From Asanoa ferruginea (GTDB lineage: Bacteria; Actinomycetota; Actinomycetes; Mycobacteriales; Micromonosporaceae): a DNA stretch of 64,000 nucleotides. Each line of letters opens with the position of its first letter. Position 1 is the first letter of the stretch. Below the pieces are notes generated by a model. It was not told the origin of the DNA and searched no databases. It saw only the letters and a program-made list of their open reading frames with translations. Both the position numbers and the translations under genes were made by a program. Below are positions 56,332-64,000 of the stretch, piece by piece. The stretch is from contig NZ_QUMQ01000001.1 in assembly GCF_003387075.1 (NCBI RefSeq), forward strand, positions 1,736,001 through 1,800,000. Direction: 5' to 3'.

Positions 56332-57372
56332 ATGTGGATGCGAAAAGCGTCGATGGCCGCCGTCTCACTGGGCGTGCTCGCCGTCTCGGCCGGCTTCACG
56401 GCAACCCCGTCGCCGTCCTGGGACCTCTCGCCGACCGGCAGCACCGCCCGGCTCCGCGGCCTGTCGGTGGTCAGCGCCGGCACGGTCTGGGCCAGCGGCA
56501 GCCAGGGCACCGTGCTGCGCACCGTCAACGGCGGCCGCACGTGGGAGTCGGTCGGGCCGCCCGACACGGCGACCCTCGAGTTTCGCGACATCGAGGCGTT
56601 CGACGCCCGCCGCGCGGTGGCGCTGTCGATCGGCACCGGTGAAGACTCGCGTGTCTACCGCACCGCCGACGGGGGTCGCACGTGGACGGAGGCCTTCCGC
56701 AACACCGACCCGGCCGCGTTCTACGACTGCCTGACGTTCCTCGACGAGCGGCACGGGCTGGCCCTGTCCGACCCGGTCGACGGCAAGTTCCGCATCCTGG
56801 CCACCAACGACGCCGGCCGCTCCTGGTCGGTCGTCTCACCGGCCGGCATGCCGGCCGCGCTGCCCGGCGAATTCGCGTTCGCGGCCAGCGGCACCTGCCT
56901 GGTCTCGGCCGGCGGCCGTGCCTACTTCGCCACCGGCGGCGGCGCGACCGCACGGGTGTTCCGCAGCGACGATCTCGGCCGCACCTGGAAGGCCACCGAC
57001 AGCCCGATCCCGAGCGGCCCGTCGGCGGGGATCTACTCGCTGGCGTTCCGCGACCGTGACCACGGCGTGGCGGTCGGCGGCGACTACGCGGTCCCCGACG
57101 CGGCTCCGTCGGGCGCCGCGATCACCGGCGACGGCGGCCGCACCTGGCGGCCGGCCTCTCGCGAGCCCGGCGAATACCGCTCCGGCGCGGCCTGGATGAC
57201 CCGCCTCGGCCCGGTGCTCGCGGTCGGCCCGACCGGCAGCGACGTCAGCTACGACGGCGGCCGGCATTGGTCGCTCTTCGACTCCGGCAGCTTCGACGCC
57301 GTCGAATGTGCCGGCCTCGCGGTCTGTTACGCCTCCGGCGAGCAGGGTCGGATCGCCCGACTCCGCTTCTAG
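56332..57372 (+). CDS. Secreted BNR/Asp-box beta-propeller protein
   Basis: This 346-residue protein starts with a signal peptide (ASMAAVSLGVLAVSAGFTAT). Six Asp-box-like turns are visible: VNGGRTWESV, ADGGRTWTEA, NDAGRSWSVV, DDLGRTWKAT, GDGGRTWRPA and YDGGRHWSLF. This predicts a single beta-propeller of the sialidase/Ycf48-like class. No sialidase catalytic residues can be assigned, so its role is unknown. It ends against a hairpin shared with a convergent gene. Confidence 0.85.
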   Translation: MWMRKASMAAVSLGVLAVSAGFTATPSPSWDLSPTGSTARLRGLSVVSAGTVWASGSQGTVLRTVNGGRTWESVGPPDTATLEFRDIEAFDARRAVALSIGTGEDSRVYRTADGGRTWTEAFRNTDPAAFYDCLTFLDERHGLALSDPVDGKFRILATNDAGRSWSVVSPAGMPAALPGEFAFAASGTCLVSAGGRAYFATGGGATARVFRSDDLGRTWKATDSPIPSGPSAGIYSLAFRDRDHGVAVGGDYAVPDAAPSGAAITGDGGRTWRPASREPGEYRSGAAWMTRLGPVLAVGPTGSDVSYDGGRHWSLFDSGSFDAVECAGLAVCYASGEQGRIARLRF

Positions 57373-57383
57373 CTGGTGAAAGG

Positions 57384-57425
57384 AAGGGCCCCTTATTACC
57401 GCTTTTCGCGGCAAAAGGGGCCCTT
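57384..57425. terminator. Bidirectional hairpin with REP-like sequence
   Basis: AAGGGCCCCTT (57384-57394) and AAGGGGCCCTT (57415-57425) are perfect inverted copies; inside, CCGC and GCGG form a second short stem around TTTTC. It lies between convergent stops at 57372 and 57433. Similar AAGGGCCCCTT elements are, from memory, dispersed in Micromonospora genomes; only one copy is in this window. Confidence 0.75.
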
Positions 57426-57432
57426 ACTAACT

Positions 57433-57693
57433 TCAGCTCTGGGTCGGCTCTTCGTCGCCGGCCAACGCGGTGCGCAGCTTGGCCTTCTCGGTGCGACGCT
57501 TGTCGACCTTGTCGGCCAACTGCTGCGCCATCTGGTCGCGCCAGGCCCGCAGGAAGAAGAACGAGACACCGGCCGAGAAGACCAGCGCCACGATCAGCTT
57601 CAAGAAGATGTCCATCGGCACCGGGATCAGCGCCGCGAAGACGACGACGAAGAGCCCGAGCCGGGCCAGCGTGTATTTGACGGCGGGGGTCAC
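57433..57693 (-). CDS. DUF4229-like small membrane protein
   Basis: From GTG 57693 (GTGA overlap with mqnE) the product is 86 residues. Two membrane segments (LGLFVVVFAALIPV; LIVALVFSAGVSFFFL) precede a basic helical tail ending EEPTQS, the DUF4229 layout. Such genes often follow mqn genes in actinobacteria. Function unknown. Confidence 0.8.
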   Translation of the reverse strand: MTPAVKYTLARLGLFVVVFAALIPVPMDIFLKLIVALVFSAGVSFFFLRAWRDQMAQQLADKVDKRRTEKAKLRTALAGDEEPTQS

Positions 57694-58859
57694 GACATCA
57701 CGTCCTGCGGGTGGGCGCGGCGGTCGGCGAGCGACGGCGGGCCGTCGTATTCGCGGACGACGTTGTAGCGGGTGTCCCGCTCGACCGGCTGGAAGCCGGC
57801 GTCCCAGATCAGGTTGAGCAGGTCTTCGCGGTGCATGGTGTTGGGCGTGCCGTAGGAGTCGGCGTCGTGCGTGATCTTGTATTCGACGACCGAGCCGTCG
57901 AGGTCGTCGACGCCGAAGTTGAGCGAGAGTTGCGCGACCGACAGGCCGTGCATCACCCAGAAGCACTTCACGTGCGGCACGTTGTCGAACATCAGCCGGG
58001 ACACCGCGAACGTCTTGAGCGACTCGGCCGGCGCGGCCATCGTGGTGCGCGCTTGCAGCTTGTTGCGGATCTTGCCGTCTTTGGCGTCGACGAAGTCGTG
58101 CTGGTAGCGCAACGGGATGAAGACTGCGAAACCGCCGGTCTCGTCCTGGAGCTCACGCAGCCGCATGACGTGGTCGACGCGGTGCCGCGGCTCCTCGATG
58201 TGTCCGTACAACATGGTGGCGGGGGTCTTCATGCCCTTGCTGTGTGCCAGCTTGTGGATCCGCGACCAGTCTTCCCAGTGGCACTCGTGGTCGACGATGT
58301 GCTGGCGGACCTCCCAGTCGAAGATCTCCGCGCCGCCGCCGGTGAGCGACTCGAGGCCGGCGTCCATCAGCTCGTCGAGGATCGCGTCGGCGGTCAGCCC
58401 GCTGATCTTCTCGAACCACTGCACCTCGGTCGCCGTGAAGCACTTGAGGTTGACGTTGGGCAGCGCCGCCTTCAGCTCGCGCAGCACCTTGGGGTAGTAG
58501 CGCCAGGGCAGCGTCGGGTGCAGGCCGTTGACGATGTGCAGCTCGGTGAGCTGCTCGTTCTCCATCTCCTTGGCCTTGCGGACGGCCTCGTCGATGCGCA
58601 TCGTGTAGGCGTCTTTCTCGCCCGGCTTGCGCTGGAACGAGCAGTAGGCGCAGCTTGCCGAACAGACGTTGGTCAGGTTGAGGTGCCGGTTGATGTTGAA
58701 CATCACCCGGTCGCCGTTGAGCTCCGTGCGCTTGTGGTGCGCCAGCCGACCGAGCCAGGCCAGATCGTCGGACTCGTAGAGATCCACACCGTCCTGCCTG
58801 GAAAGTCGGATCCCGGCGTAGACCTTTTCCTCAAGCTCGTGCTTACGTGCCTCGTCCAT
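57690..58859 (-). CDS. mqnE: Aminofutalosine synthase
   Basis: This 389-residue radical-SAM enzyme (ATG 58859) has C-x3-C-x2-C at C66, C70, C73 (NVCSASCAYCSFQRK), TELHIVNGLHPTLPWRYYP and LTGGGAEIF. These separate it from MqnC. It joins 3-enolpyruvylbenzoate and SAM into aminofutalosine. Overlaps the downstream DUF4229 gene and is divergent from the NlpC/P60 gene. Confidence 0.94.
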   Translation of the reverse strand: MDEARKHELEEKVYAGIRLSRQDGVDLYESDDLAWLGRLAHHKRTELNGDRVMFNINRHLNLTNVCSASCAYCSFQRKPGEKDAYTMRIDEAVRKAKEMENEQLTELHIVNGLHPTLPWRYYPKVLRELKAALPNVNLKCFTATEVQWFEKISGLTADAILDELMDAGLESLTGGGAEIFDWEVRQHIVDHECHWEDWSRIHKLAHSKGMKTPATMLYGHIEEPRHRVDHVMRLRELQDETGGFAVFIPLRYQHDFVDAKDGKIRNKLQARTTMAAPAESLKTFAVSRLMFDNVPHVKCFWVMHGLSVAQLSLNFGVDDLDGSVVEYKITHDADSYGTPNTMHREDLLNLIWDAGFQPVERDTRYNVVREYDGPPSLADRRAHPQDVMS

Positions 58860-58981
58860 GCAGGCGAGCGTACGTGTAGCCGACGAATGATCACCGCTGG
58901 GCCACAACCGTTCACCGGCTCTCAGCGTCTCGTTACCGCTGCTGCCATCGACAGTCGCCACAGTTTTGCGGTAGTAACGAG

Positions 58982-58997
58982 TGTGACGAGTTACACC
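58982..58997. promoter_or_regulatory. Crp-like site upstream of NlpC/P60 gene
   Basis: TGTGA-CGAGTT-ACACC matches the TGTGA-N6-TCACA consensus at eight of ten positions and has GTG-N8-CAC spacing. It is about 82 bp upstream of the hydrolase start in the mqnE/nlpC divergent gap. The GTAAC/GTTAC arms of a palindrome overlap it. Weak evidence. Confidence 0.25.
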
Positions 58998-59078
58998 AGA
59001 GGGTCGCTCGGCACCCAGCCGATGCGTAACGTCCCCGCACGGTGATCGGTCGTCACAACGCGACAACCGGGGAGGATC

Positions 59079-60623
59079 ATGACCCGCCCGCAGCCCAACC
59101 GCCACGGCAACCCGCAGAGCAACCAGTTGCGGGTGCTCAGACCGGTGGCGTGGGCCGCGCTGCTGACGGCGACCGCGGCCGCGGCCGCCGGCTTCGGCAG
59201 CCCCGCGTTCGCCGACCTTCGGGTCGCCGACCCCCCGTTGCCCAACACCGTGCCCGACTCGGGCGCCCGACCGGTGCCGGCCGGCGTCGTGCAACTCCCC
59301 GGCCAGCAGCCGGTGACCAGCCTGCCGCAGGTGCCGTCGCCCGCGGCGAGCGGTCCGCTGGCGGCCCGGATCAACGCCAGCGCCACCGAGGTCTCGCTGC
59401 TCGGCGAGCAGGTGCTCGAGCTCCAGCAGCAGCGTGACCAGGCCGCCACCGACCTCGACCTGGCCGACACCAACCTGCGGCAGATGCGCGACGAGTTGGC
59501 CGCGGCGCAGCGCAGCGCCGACAGCGCGGCCGGCGACGCGCTCAAGGCCGCGGCGGCACTGCCGCCCGGCGTCTACGACCGCGACATGCAGGATTTCGAC
59601 ACCCTCAACCGGTTGCTGACCGGCCGCTCGGCCGTGCCGCACCCGGAGGTCGCCGGTGACGCGGTCGAGCAGGCCCGGGTCGCCGAGCAGAACGCCACCG
59701 CCTACTACGCCGCGATGCAGACCAAGCACCAGCAGCTCGCCGACCAGGTCGGCACGCTGGAGAAGACCCGCAAGACCAAGGAAGACGCGCTGCGCGCGCT
59801 GCGGGCCGACAACATCGACGCGGTCGAGGCCTACGAGCGTGACCAGGAGGCCGAGGAGCAGAAGCTCGGCGGCCGCTACATCTCCGGCGAGAGCGTCGCC
59901 GGGATGAAGGCCAACGACAAGGCGATGAAGGCGGTCCGCTACGCGCTGGCCCAGCTCGGCGACCCCTACGTGTGGGCGGCCGAGGGTCCCAACTCGTTCG
60001 ACTGCTCGGGCCTGATGTGGGCGTCCTACCGGTCGGCCGGCTACTACCAGTTGCCCCGGGTCGCCCGCGACCAGTACTACGCGACCCGGATGCAGAGCGT
60101 GCCGCAGTCGGCGCTGCTCCCCGGCGACCTGCTCTTCTTCGCCTCGGGGTCGAGCTGGCAGACCGTGCACCACGTCGGGATGTACCTCGGCAACGGCAAG
60201 ATGGTGCACGCGCCGACCACCGGCGATGTGGTGAAGGTGTCGACGGTGTGGTGGTCGCGGTTCTACGCGGCGACCCGGGTCTTCCCGGCCGTGCCGACGG
60301 GGCCGACCACCCCGCCGACGACGAAGCCGCCAACGACCAAGCCGCCGACGCCGCCGGTCGAGACGACGCGGCCGCCGACCAAGCCGCCGACGAAGCCACC
60401 GACCAAGCCGCCGACGCAGGAGCCGACGGACCCGCCGCCGACCACCGAGCCGCCGACGGAGCCGCCGCCCACCAACGACCCGCCGACCAACGACCCGGAA
60501 GAGCCGACCGATCCACCGGCCGACGACGACCCGCCGGCGACCTCGACCCACGAGGCCGTGCCGCCGACCAACCCGGCCGCGACGAACTCCGTCGCCACGC
60601 CGACCGGCACGTCAGGGGGCTGA
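59079..60623 (+). CDS. Secreted NlpC/P60 peptidoglycan endopeptidase
   Basis: This 514-residue protein has a signal peptide (AALLTATAAAAAGFGSPAFA), a coiled-coil region (EQVLELQQQRDQAATDLDLA; RVAEQNATAYYAAMQTKHQQ) and an NlpC/P60 domain with C309 (FDCSGLMWASYRSAG), H365 (VHHVGMYLGNG) and a third polar residue near H377 (MVHAPTTGDVV). It is thought to cut D-Glu-mDAP bonds in stem peptides. The C-terminus is a PPT/PPTKPPT-rich tail of ~110 residues that may span the wall. It resembles RipA-like hydrolases. Confidence 0.92.
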   Translation: MTRPQPNRHGNPQSNQLRVLRPVAWAALLTATAAAAAGFGSPAFADLRVADPPLPNTVPDSGARPVPAGVVQLPGQQPVTSLPQVPSPAASGPLAARINASATEVSLLGEQVLELQQQRDQAATDLDLADTNLRQMRDELAAAQRSADSAAGDALKAAAALPPGVYDRDMQDFDTLNRLLTGRSAVPHPEVAGDAVEQARVAEQNATAYYAAMQTKHQQLADQVGTLEKTRKTKEDALRALRADNIDAVEAYERDQEAEEQKLGGRYISGESVAGMKANDKAMKAVRYALAQLGDPYVWAAEGPNSFDCSGLMWASYRSAGYYQLPRVARDQYYATRMQSVPQSALLPGDLLFFASGSSWQTVHHVGMYLGNGKMVHAPTTGDVVKVSTVWWSRFYAATRVFPAVPTGPTTPPTTKPPTTKPPTPPVETTRPPTKPPTKPPTKPPTQEPTDPPPTTEPPTEPPPTNDPPTNDPEEPTDPPADDDPPATSTHEAVPPTNPAATNSVATPTGTSGG

Positions 60624-60729
60624 GGGCGGCTTACCGACATACCGGGGTGTGCGGTTGTGCCACGATGTGACATTGGCACGCCGCGCCGGGCGGGCATGCA
60701 CGACCCCGGGTCGGGCAGGGAGGGCAGCG

Positions 60730-62598
60730 ATGGACGAGAAGCCGCGGCAGTCCGACGACGCACGACCCGACGAGCTGCCGCCGTTGCCGCTACCTCCGCC
60801 GGTCGGCACGCCGCTGCCCGAGCCGGCCGACGACGAGCTGCCCGCGGCCTACGAGGCGCCGCCGCCCCCGGCGGCTGAGGGTGCGCTCTGGCCGGCCTCG
60901 CCCGCCTGGACCCGGCCCACCCCGGCGTCGGAGATCTCGCACATCCCGACCCCGCCGCCCGGCGGCACACCCACCTCGGTGGTCGGCCGGGCGTCGGTGC
61001 GCAACAGCACCGCACCGCCCGGGGGCGAGCACGTCGCCGCGCCGGGCGTTCCGGGCACCTACCGGGCCGCTGGCGAGCCCGCGGTGGCCCCGCCCACCCC
61101 GGCACCACCACCGATCACGCCCGTGCCGGCCAAGGGGCCCGTGCCGCCGTTGGACCGGCGGGTGCCCAAGGTTCCGGTCGCCGACGAATCGGCCTGGTCG
61201 GGCTTTTCCGTGCCGTTCCACAAGGAGCCGGTCGAGGAGCCGCCGGCGTACGTGCGGCCCGAGCCGCCGTCGCCCCCTGCGCCTGCGTCGCCTGCACCCG
61301 CCTCTTCCGCGCCCGAGCCGGAGGAGCCGGCCGCGGCGGCGATTCCCGCCCAGCGCGCGACCTGGTCGGCGGCGACGCCGGCCTCGATCGCGGCGCTCAC
61401 CGGGGGCAGCGAGCCGCCCGCGATCGCCAAGGCCCGGGCGACCGTGCCCGGGGCGCGTCGCCCCTCGGCCGCTGAGCTGGCGGTCGGGGTCCCGGCCGCG
61501 AGCAGTGGCAGCGCCCGGGTCTACGGGCGCACCACGACCGAGCCGGCCGAGCCGCCGGCGCCGGAGCGACCCGAGCCGGAGCCACCGCGGCCACCCGACG
61601 AGCCCGAGCCGGACCGGCCGAGGCCGGGCGAGCCGCGGCCGGGCGAGCCCAGGCCGGGCGAGCCGAGGCCGGGCGAGCCGAGGCCGGGCGAGCCCAGGCC
61701 CGACCAGCCGAGGCCGAGCGAGCCCAGGCCGGGCGAGCCCAGGCCCGACGAGCCGAGGCCGGGCGAGCCGAGGCCGGGCGAGCCCAGGCCCGACGAGCCT
61801 CGGCCGGACGAGCCGAAGCCCGGCGAGCCGCAACCTGAGCCGGGCGAGCCTGGGCGGCCGGGACCGCCGCGGCGGCCCACGCCGCCGGTGGAGCCGCGAC
61901 CGGAGCCGCCGCTGCGCCCGCAGCCGCCGTTCCCGGGCCCGGAGCCGGCGCCGTCACCGTTCCCCAGCCCGACCCCACCTGGGCCTGGGCCTGGGCCGGG
62001 GCCTGGACCAGGGCATGGTCCGGTGCCACCGGGACCGCCGCCGGTGCCGCCCTCGCCGGTGCCGCAGCCGCCGCCCTCGCCGATGCCGCCGATTCCCGAG
62101 CCGCAACCGCCGACACCACCCGGCCCACCGATCCCACCGCCGGGCCCGCCGCCCGGCCCGGCACCCGCGCCGCCGTTCCCGCCGCCGCCCGCGATCGGGC
62201 CGCCCGCCGGGCCGCCGGTCGGGGTCGGGCACCAGCCTGCGCCGGCGCCGGCGCCCGCGCTGCCGAGTTGGCCTGAGTCGGTCAATCCGACCGCGCCGGG
62301 CTCCTCAGGGGCGGCGACCGACTATCACCGGTGGGCGCAGGGGAAACGCTCCGGGCGCCTCTACGGCAACCAGGAGGACCCCGCGCCGATGACCACGGCC
62401 TTTCCGCAGGCCACGCTGGAGAACTCCGGCTCGCTGACCGGCCACATCCTGGCCCAGGGGCACGCCGAGGCGGCCCAGGTGCGGCGGAGCTATGCCAAGG
62501 TCGGGCTGGTCCTGGCCATCGGCCTGGGCGTGCTGGTCGGCATCGGGGTGCTCGTCGTGCTCTTCGTCAGCAACTCACTCACCGGGCTGCTCGACTGA
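60730..62598 (+). CDS. Proline-rich protein with EPRPG repeats and C-terminal membrane helix
   Basis: From ATG 60730 (GGGAGGG upstream) the product is 622 residues. It is extremely Pro-rich, with about fifteen near-perfect E-P-R-P-[GD] pentapeptides, then Pro/Gly/Ser runs, then a ~70-residue region (AAQVRRSYAKVGLVLAIGLG) containing one helix (VGLVLAIGLGVLVGIGVLVV) and a short tail. With one C-terminal helix the bulk is probably cytoplasmic, though orientation is not certain. It lies 106 bp downstream of the NlpC/P60 gene on the same strand. No known domain; function unknown. Confidence 0.75.
   Translation: MDEKPRQSDDARPDELPPLPLPPPVGTPLPEPADDELPAAYEAPPPPAAEGALWPASPAWTRPTPASEISHIPTPPPGGTPTSVVGRASVRNSTAPPGGEHVAAPGVPGTYRAAGEPAVAPPTPAPPPITPVPAKGPVPPLDRRVPKVPVADESAWSGFSVPFHKEPVEEPPAYVRPEPPSPPAPASPAPASSAPEPEEPAAAAIPAQRATWSAATPASIAALTGGSEPPAIAKARATVPGARRPSAAELAVGVPAASSGSARVYGRTTTEPAEPPAPERPEPEPPRPPDEPEPDRPRPGEPRPGEPRPGEPRPGEPRPGEPRPDQPRPSEPRPGEPRPDEPRPGEPRPGEPRPDEPRPDEPKPGEPQPEPGEPGRPGPPRRPTPPVEPRPEPPLRPQPPFPGPEPAPSPFPSPTPPGPGPGPGPGPGHGPVPPGPPPVPPSPVPQPPPSPMPPIPEPQPPTPPGPPIPPPGPPPGPAPAPPFPPPPAIGPPAGPPVGVGHQPAPAPAPALPSWPESVNPTAPGSSGAATDYHRWAQGKRSGRLYGNQEDPAPMTTAFPQATLENSGSLTGHILAQGHAEAAQVRRSYAKVGLVLAIGLGVLVGIGVLVVLFVSNSLTGLLD
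61604..61845 (+). repeat. Tandem 15-bp repeat encoding EPRPG
   Basis: About fifteen 15-bp units near GAGCC-G/C-AGGCCGGGC encode Glu-Pro-Arg-Pro-Gly, with variants ending in D, S or Q. Period and frame are constant, so expansion or loss would not shift the frame. Confidence 0.93.
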
Positions 62599-62609
62599 CA
62601 CGTGCGCGT

Positions 62610-62645
62610 GATGCCGCACACGGAGGAACGCCTCGATGCGGCATC
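62610..62645 (+). terminator. Hairpin after proline-rich protein gene
   Basis: GATGCCGCA pairs with TGCGGCATC (9 bp) around an 18-nt loop, 11 nt after the stop. There is no U-tract. It may alternatively be a 5'-leader structure of the next gene. Confidence 0.4.
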
Positions 62646-62829
62646 GGGCGGCCACGCACCGTACACTCGCTAAGTTCATCGACCGGCGCTTTTCCGCGCC
62701 CCATGGGCGATCTTGCGAAGCGTGTGCACCCCGAATGTCGACGCGCGAGATGGCCCGCCATGCCCGGAAGGAGTGTCGACGCGACAGCGTTGAGACTTCT
62801 GAGGACTTGGGTTTACTGAGAGGCCCCAC

Positions 62830-64000
62830 TTGACCGCGTTTGCTGACCCCAGCACGTTTCCGTCCATCTTTGAGGCGCCCGCCGACACGGCCGACGCCGC
62901 ACCCGCCGAGGGCTTCGACGCCCTGGGCCTGCCCCACCAGCTCGTTCGCACGCTGGCCCGCGAGGGCATCGTCACCCCGTTCGAGATCCAGAAAGCCACC
63001 GTCCCGGACGCGCTCGCCGGCCGTGACGTGCTCGGCCGTGGCCAGACCGGCTCCGGCAAGACCCTCGCGTTCGGCCTGCCGCTGCTGGCCCGCATCGCGA
63101 AGGGTGGCAAGGCCCGCCCGCGGCACCCGCGCGCACTGATCCTGGTGCCGACCCGCGAGCTGGCGATGCAGGTCAACGACGCGCTGCTGCCGCTTGGCAA
63201 GGCCGTCGGTGTCTACCTGAAGACCGCCGTCGGCGGCGTGCCCTACGACCGGCAGATCGAGGCGCTCGACCGGGGCGTCGAGGTCATCGTCGCGACACCG
63301 GGCCGGCTCAAGGACCTGATCGAGCGCCGCGTCTGCGTGCTCGACGAAATCGAGATCACCGTCCTCGACGAGGCCGACCAGATGGCCGACCTGGGCTTCC
63401 TGCCCGAGGTCACCGAGCTCCTGGCGAAGACCCCGGAGGGCAGCCAGCGGCTGCTGTTCTCGGCGACCCTCGACGGCGACGTCGACGCGCTGGTCAAGCG
63501 CTTCATGAACGACCCGGTCACGCACGCCACCGAGGCGGCCGTCGCCAGCGTCACGACCATGGACCACCACCTGCTGCTGATCCCGCCGCACGACAAGTTC
63601 GGCGTCGCGGCCTCGATCGCCGCCCGCGAAGGTCGCACGATGATGTTCGCGCGCACCCAGATGGGCGTCGACCGGCTGGTCGAGCAGCTCGCGGCGGTCG
63701 GCGTCAGGGCCGGCGGCCTGCACGGCGGCAAGACCCAGCGCGCCCGCACCCGCACCCTGGCCGAGTTCAAGGAAGGCCGCGTGAAGGTGCTGGTGGCGAC
63801 CGACGTGGCCGCCCGCGGCATCCACGTCGACAACGTCTCGCTGGTCGTGCACATCGACCCGCCGCGCGACGCCAAGGACTACCTGCACCGTGCCGGGCGC
63901 ACCGCCCGGGCCGGTGAGTCCGGCTCGGTGGCCACGTTGGTGCTGCCCAAGCAGCGCCGCAGCACGCTCGCGATGCTGGGCAAGGCCGGCGTCGAGCCGG
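62830..64000 (+). CDS. DEAD-box RNA helicase, C-terminus outside window
   Basis: The frame starts at TTG 62830, 6 nt after GAGAGG; it is the only start between an in-frame TGA at 62800 and the conserved region. At least 390 codons are visible. Motifs: Q-motif TPFEIQKATVPDALAGRD, I GQTGSGKTLAFGLP, Ia LVPTRELAMQ, II VLDEADQMADLGF, III LFSATLDGDV, V VATDVAARGIHVDN, VI HRAGRTARAGESGS. It is an RNA unwinding ATPase of the ribosome-assembly/cold-response type. The 231-bp gap upstream may be a long 5' leader. Confidence 0.93.
   Translation, partial: MTAFADPSTFPSIFEAPADTADAAPAEGFDALGLPHQLVRTLAREGIVTPFEIQKATVPDALAGRDVLGRGQTGSGKTLAFGLPLLARIAKGGKARPRHPRALILVPTRELAMQVNDALLPLGKAVGVYLKTAVGGVPYDRQIEALDRGVEVIVATPGRLKDLIERRVCVLDEIEITVLDEADQMADLGFLPEVTELLAKTPEGSQRLLFSATLDGDVDALVKRFMNDPVTHATEAAVASVTTMDHHLLLIPPHDKFGVAASIAAREGRTMMFARTQMGVDRLVEQLAAVGVRAGGLHGGKTQRARTRTLAEFKEGRVKVLVATDVAARGIHVDNVSLVVHIDPPRDAKDYLHRAGRTARAGESGSVATLVLPKQRRSTLAMLGKAGVEP

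Noticed and set aside
58860-59078. Cyclic di-AMP riboswitch before the NlpC/P60 gene
   Set aside because: Such elements are known before wall hydrolases in actinobacteria, but the conserved core could not be found in this gap.
58860-60551. Long N-terminal extension of the mqnE frame
   Set aside because: It is antisense to the NlpC/P60 gene. The MqnE family begins at ATG 58859.
62636-62833. 65-codon plus-strand frame before the DEAD-box gene
   Set aside because: No ribosome binding site, no domain, atypical composition; the region is more likely a leader.

Overview
The window is very GC-rich, densely packed DNA with many GTG/TTG starts and ATGA/GTGA overlaps. Gene content points to an actinobacterium, most likely Micromonosporaceae: ESX-type secretion, futalosine-route menaquinone genes, a 14-gene nuo operon, an LPxTG surface protein and an actinobacterial HelR-type motor ATPase. 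The family assignment is inference from gene content; no rRNA or tRNA gene was seen.

Layout. 1-7436: part of a type VII (ESX) secretion locus. An SseB-like protein running off the left edge, two WXG100 proteins and eccB are on the minus strand; eccE diverges on the plus strand. Both the SseB-like protein and EccE carry tandem Trp-Ser repeats. 7456-11426: small membrane protein, GNAT acetyltransferase, RarD-like permease, an ECF sigma/anti-sigma pair and an IclR regulator. 11604-33513: the respiratory block, with a polyprenyl diphosphate synthase, nuoA-N ending at a strong hairpin, a geranylgeranyl-reductase-family (MenJ-like) gene, menG, an LPxTG protein and mqnC. Further menaquinone genes are mqnA (about 44.5 kb) and mqnE (about 58 kb). 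33588-37279: a SNF2 ATPase and a SWIM-zinc protein, translationally coupled. 37267-40864: paaABCDE (phenylacetyl-CoA epoxidase). 41184-44126: three tandem serine-hydrolase/beta-lactamase-fold paralogs. 45008-49114: MFS exporter with its ArsR-type regulator, then HelR. 49158-52557: divergent secreted C39 peptidase and M14 carboxypeptidase. 52630-55622: a cobalamin riboswitch controlling btuFCD. 55706-57372: an unrecognised gene and a BNR-repeat protein. 59079-62598: NlpC/P60 hydrolase and a proline-rich membrane protein with EPRPG repeats. 62830-end: a DEAD-box RNA helicase cut by the window edge.

How the parts connect. The polyprenyl synthase (side chain), MqnA/MqnC/MqnE (head group), MenG (methylation) and MenJ-like reductase (side-chain saturation) would make the menaquinone that complex I reduces. 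Btu genes import cobalamin under riboswitch control. Secreted hydrolases and ESX components form the envelope part.

The most interesting items are the repeat-bearing ESX proteins, the beta-lactamase-like triplet without a visible omega-loop Glu, the 14-bp inverted repeat across the MFS start, the riboswitch whose apparent expression platform overlaps the btuF Shine-Dalgarno sequence, the CTG start inferred for btuC, and several perfect palindromes next to quinone, paa and surface-protein genes.
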